Below, one piece after another: positions 62,372-64,000 of a stretch of 64,000 bases of DNA; the first letter of the stretch is position 1, and each line of letters starts with the position of its first letter. The DNA is from Tindallia magadiensis (GTDB taxonomy: Bacteria; Bacillota; Clostridia; Peptostreptococcales; Tindalliaceae). A model generated the notes under the pieces. The model saw only the letters and a list, made by a program, of their open reading frames with translations, had not been told where the DNA came from and made no database searches. The stretch lies in the NCBI RefSeq assembly GCF_900113635.1, contig NZ_FOQA01000005.1, forward strand, positions 108,814 through 172,813, read 5' to 3'. Made by a program: the position numbers and the translations under genes.

Positions 62372-62929
62372 ATGAAAATTATTGTTGGAATTTCAGGAGG
62401 TAGCGGTGCCATTTATGGAGTGGCACTGCTACAAGCCTTAAAACAACTGGGAGTAGAAACCCATTTAGTTGTTTCAAAAATGGGTGAATATGTATTACAG
62501 CATGAATGTGGCATGAACCTGCAGGAACTAGAGAGCATGGTCGCTGTACGCTACGAGGCCACAGATCTGGCCGCCAGTATTTCCAGCGGTTCCTTTAAGA
62601 CCGATGGGATGGTGATTGTTCCCTGTTCCATGAGAAGCTTGGCCGCTGTTGCTAATGGAATCTCTGATAATCTTCTGACCAGAGCTGCTGATGTTGTATT
62701 AAAAGAACAGCGAAAACTGGTTATGGTCGCACGAGAAACACCTCTTAGTGTTATTCATCTGGAAAACATGTTAAAATTAGCTAGAATGGGTGCTGTCATT
62801 ATGCCGGCATCTCCAGGTTTTTATCATCAACCAGAAACCTTGGAAGATATAGTTGCCATCATGGTTGGAAGAACCTTGGATCAGCTAGGAATAGATCATC
62901 AGCTAGTCCAGCGATGGGGCGAAAAATAA
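62372..62929 (+). CDS. ubiX: UbiX-family flavin prenyltransferase
   Basis: A 185-residue flavoprotein with GISGGSGAIYGVALLQAL at the N-terminus and VARETPLSVIHLENMLKLARMGAVIMPASPGFYHQP-type residues (in parts) near 125-160. It prenylates FMN to prFMN, the cofactor of UbiD decarboxylases. The next gene encodes a UbiD protein, so the two work together. This is not a ubiquinone-pathway context. Confidence 0.93.
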   Translation: MKIIVGISGGSGAIYGVALLQALKQLGVETHLVVSKMGEYVLQHECGMNLQELESMVAVRYEATDLAASISSGSFKTDGMVIVPCSMRSLAAVANGISDNLLTRAADVVLKEQRKLVMVARETPLSVIHLENMLKLARMGAVIMPASPGFYHQPETLEDIVAIMVGRTLDQLGIDHQLVQRWGEK

Positions 62930-62963
62930 GTCCTTCCGATATCATGGAGAAAGGAGGAGGTGA

Positions 62964-64000
62964 ATGGAAAAGCAAATGCTCCGCGCTACTTTAGAAGCTT
63001 TTCGTCAACGAAATGAGCTGAAAGTATGCCGCCAAGAAGTAGATTTAACTTATGAGTTAGGCGCTGTATTAAAACACTATCGTAACGAGGTTCCTATTCT
63101 TTTTGAAAAAGTAAAAGGTCATCGAATGCCGGTTGCCGGTGCTCTTTTCGGCGAAAGGCAAGCCTATTATGATATGATGAAGATGACCCCGAAAAACCGA
63201 TTATTCAAAATGATGGCTGCCGTTGCTAGTCCTCAGCCCGTTAAGCACGTAACCAAGGCTCCCGTAAAAGAAGAAATTATTACCACTGGCATTCATCTGG
63301 AAAAAATGTTTCCTATTCCAAAATTTCATGAACAAGATTCTTCCACTTATATTACCTCTGGAATTGTTGCTTTAAAAGATCCAGACACAGGAAAAACCCA
63401 TCTTTCCGTGCGAAGACTTCAGGTAAATGGAGCGCGAGAAGTCAGTGTATTGGTTGCTTCACCTTTAGCTAGGCAACAGTATGCCCAGTTGGAAGCCCAG
63501 AACAAACCTTTGGAAATAGCGATTATCCTCGGATATGATCACAGCTTATTGTTAGCTTCACAGATCAGCAGCCAGCTTTATGGCGTTGATAAGTATGAGG
63601 TAGACAGTGCTTTAAGAGGCGAAGCGCTAGAGCTGGTTTCCTGCCATCAAATTGATTTATCCGTTCCGGCTCATGCCGAAATTGTTCTGGAAGGTGTTAT
63701 GCCGCCTAGGAAACGAAAACCAGAAGGCCCCTTCGGTGAACTTATGGGATATTACGGCGGTGTTGGCGACCATCCTGTGGCCGAAATTAAAACCGTGCTT
63801 CAACGAAAAAAACCTATCTTTCAAACGGCTTTCCCCTGCCGGGAGGAACATCTTTCCAATGGCCTTATACGCGAAATGGAACTGTACCAGGCCGTGAAAA
63901 ATGTGGCAGGCGTTGCCGATGTCAATGTTACCGTGGCTGGCGGATGTCGCTTCCACGCGGTGGTCTCTCTCCACGAAGCAAAACCAGGAGAAGCTAAGTC
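62964..64000 (+). CDS. UbiD-family decarboxylase (5' part, cut by window end)
   Basis: An open frame from ATG 62964 (GGAGGAGG upstream) runs off the window end, giving at least 345 residues. It shows UbiD features: VPILFEKVKGHRMPVAG, EEIITTGIHLEKMFPIPKFHEQDSSTYIT-like and EGPFGELMGYYG. UbiD enzymes use prenylated FMN to decarboxylate aromatic or heteroaromatic acids. With the partner UbiX and its neighbours, the likely substrate is an imidazole carboxylate such as 4-amino-5-imidazolecarboxylate (inference). Confidence 0.9.
   Translation, partial: MEKQMLRATLEAFRQRNELKVCRQEVDLTYELGAVLKHYRNEVPILFEKVKGHRMPVAGALFGERQAYYDMMKMTPKNRLFKMMAAVASPQPVKHVTKAPVKEEIITTGIHLEKMFPIPKFHEQDSSTYITSGIVALKDPDTGKTHLSVRRLQVNGAREVSVLVASPLARQQYAQLEAQNKPLEIAIILGYDHSLLLASQISSQLYGVDKYEVDSALRGEALELVSCHQIDLSVPAHAEIVLEGVMPPRKRKPEGPFGELMGYYGGVGDHPVAEIKTVLQRKKPIFQTAFPCREEHLSNGLIREMELYQAVKNVAGVADVNVTVAGGCRFHAVVSLHEAKPGEAK

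Noticed and set aside
62372-64000. Ubiquinone biosynthesis genes
   Set aside because: UbiX and UbiD lie here with amidohydrolases and a formimidoyltransferase in a fermentative clostridium without other quinone genes, so a catabolic decarboxylation is more likely.
1-64000. Prophage, transposase, insertion sequence or integron
   Set aside because: No such coding sequence, terminal repeats or attachment sites were recognised; apart from the CRISPR end the window looks chromosomal.

Overview
The window comes from an anaerobic, low-GC Firmicute of class Clostridia. The evidence is the clostridial ribosome-binding sites (AAGGAGG) with several TTG and GTG starts, the selenocysteine-dependent glycine reductase operon, and the selenium-dependent molybdenum-hydroxylase accessory genes. 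An NhaC-type Na+/H+ antiporter would suit a salt- or alkali-adapted amino-acid and purine fermenter of the Tindallia/Natronincola/Alkaliphilus kind, but that placement is inference.

Layout. 1-265: leader-proximal end of a CRISPR array and a strong hairpin. 289-4281 (minus): four-gene operon (two PLP enzymes acting on sulfur amino acids, NhaC antiporter, small membrane protein) behind a near-consensus sigma-54 promoter, followed by its likely enhancer-binding regulator (4479-6509). 6550-7992: secreted transglutaminase-like protein. 8098-15557 (minus): grdX-grdE-grdB-trxA-grdA-grdC-grdD under a tandem glycine riboswitch; grdA and grdB each contain an in-frame UGA (selenocysteine). 15936-20450: three-subunit molybdenum hydroxylase plus a MocA-like gene. 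20510-20886: SRP RNA and tRNA-Ser. 21205-21870: a MerB (organomercurial lyase)-like gene that reads through UGA, a probable uncharacterised selenoprotein. 21898-24247 (minus): double-cubane-type reductase, its activase and a DUF3343 protein. 24392-28249: tadA, a TVP38-type membrane protein, mltG and a secreted acidic protein.

28340-38933 (minus) is a nine-gene operon: sortase, two PP2C phosphatases, a membrane-anchored trypsin-like protease with FHA domain, a soluble FHA protein, two Ser/Thr kinases with zinc ribbons (one with FHA, one with MORN repeats), a Big2-repeat membrane protein with FHA, and a surface protein ending in an LPQTD sorting-like signal. It looks like one envelope-spanning phospho-signalling system. 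39128-42694 holds redox membrane proteins and mocA/yqeC/xdhC. 42924-45146: serine hydrolase and acyltransferase. 45319-51195: a split CoA-dehydratase-activase set, a cysteine desulfurase, yedE, a YedF/TusA-like gene and a second DUF3343 gene. 51294-54336: yqeB, PAP2 phosphatase, small membrane protein, MoeA-like protein.

54667-64000 looks like a purine-fermentation locus: NCS2 permease, PucR regulator, cyclase-family hydrolase, glutamate/glycine formimidoyltransferase, hydantoinase-type amidohydrolase, isochorismatase-fold amidohydrolase, UbiX and UbiD (cut by the window end). These families match, step for step, the chemistry of the classical clostridial route xanthine -> ureidoimidazole carboxylate -> aminoimidazole -> imidazolone -> formiminoglycine -> glycine. 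With the molybdenum hydroxylase, selenium accessory genes and glycine reductase in the same window, the parts form a coherent purine-to-glycine-to-acetate economy. The individual step assignments are inference.
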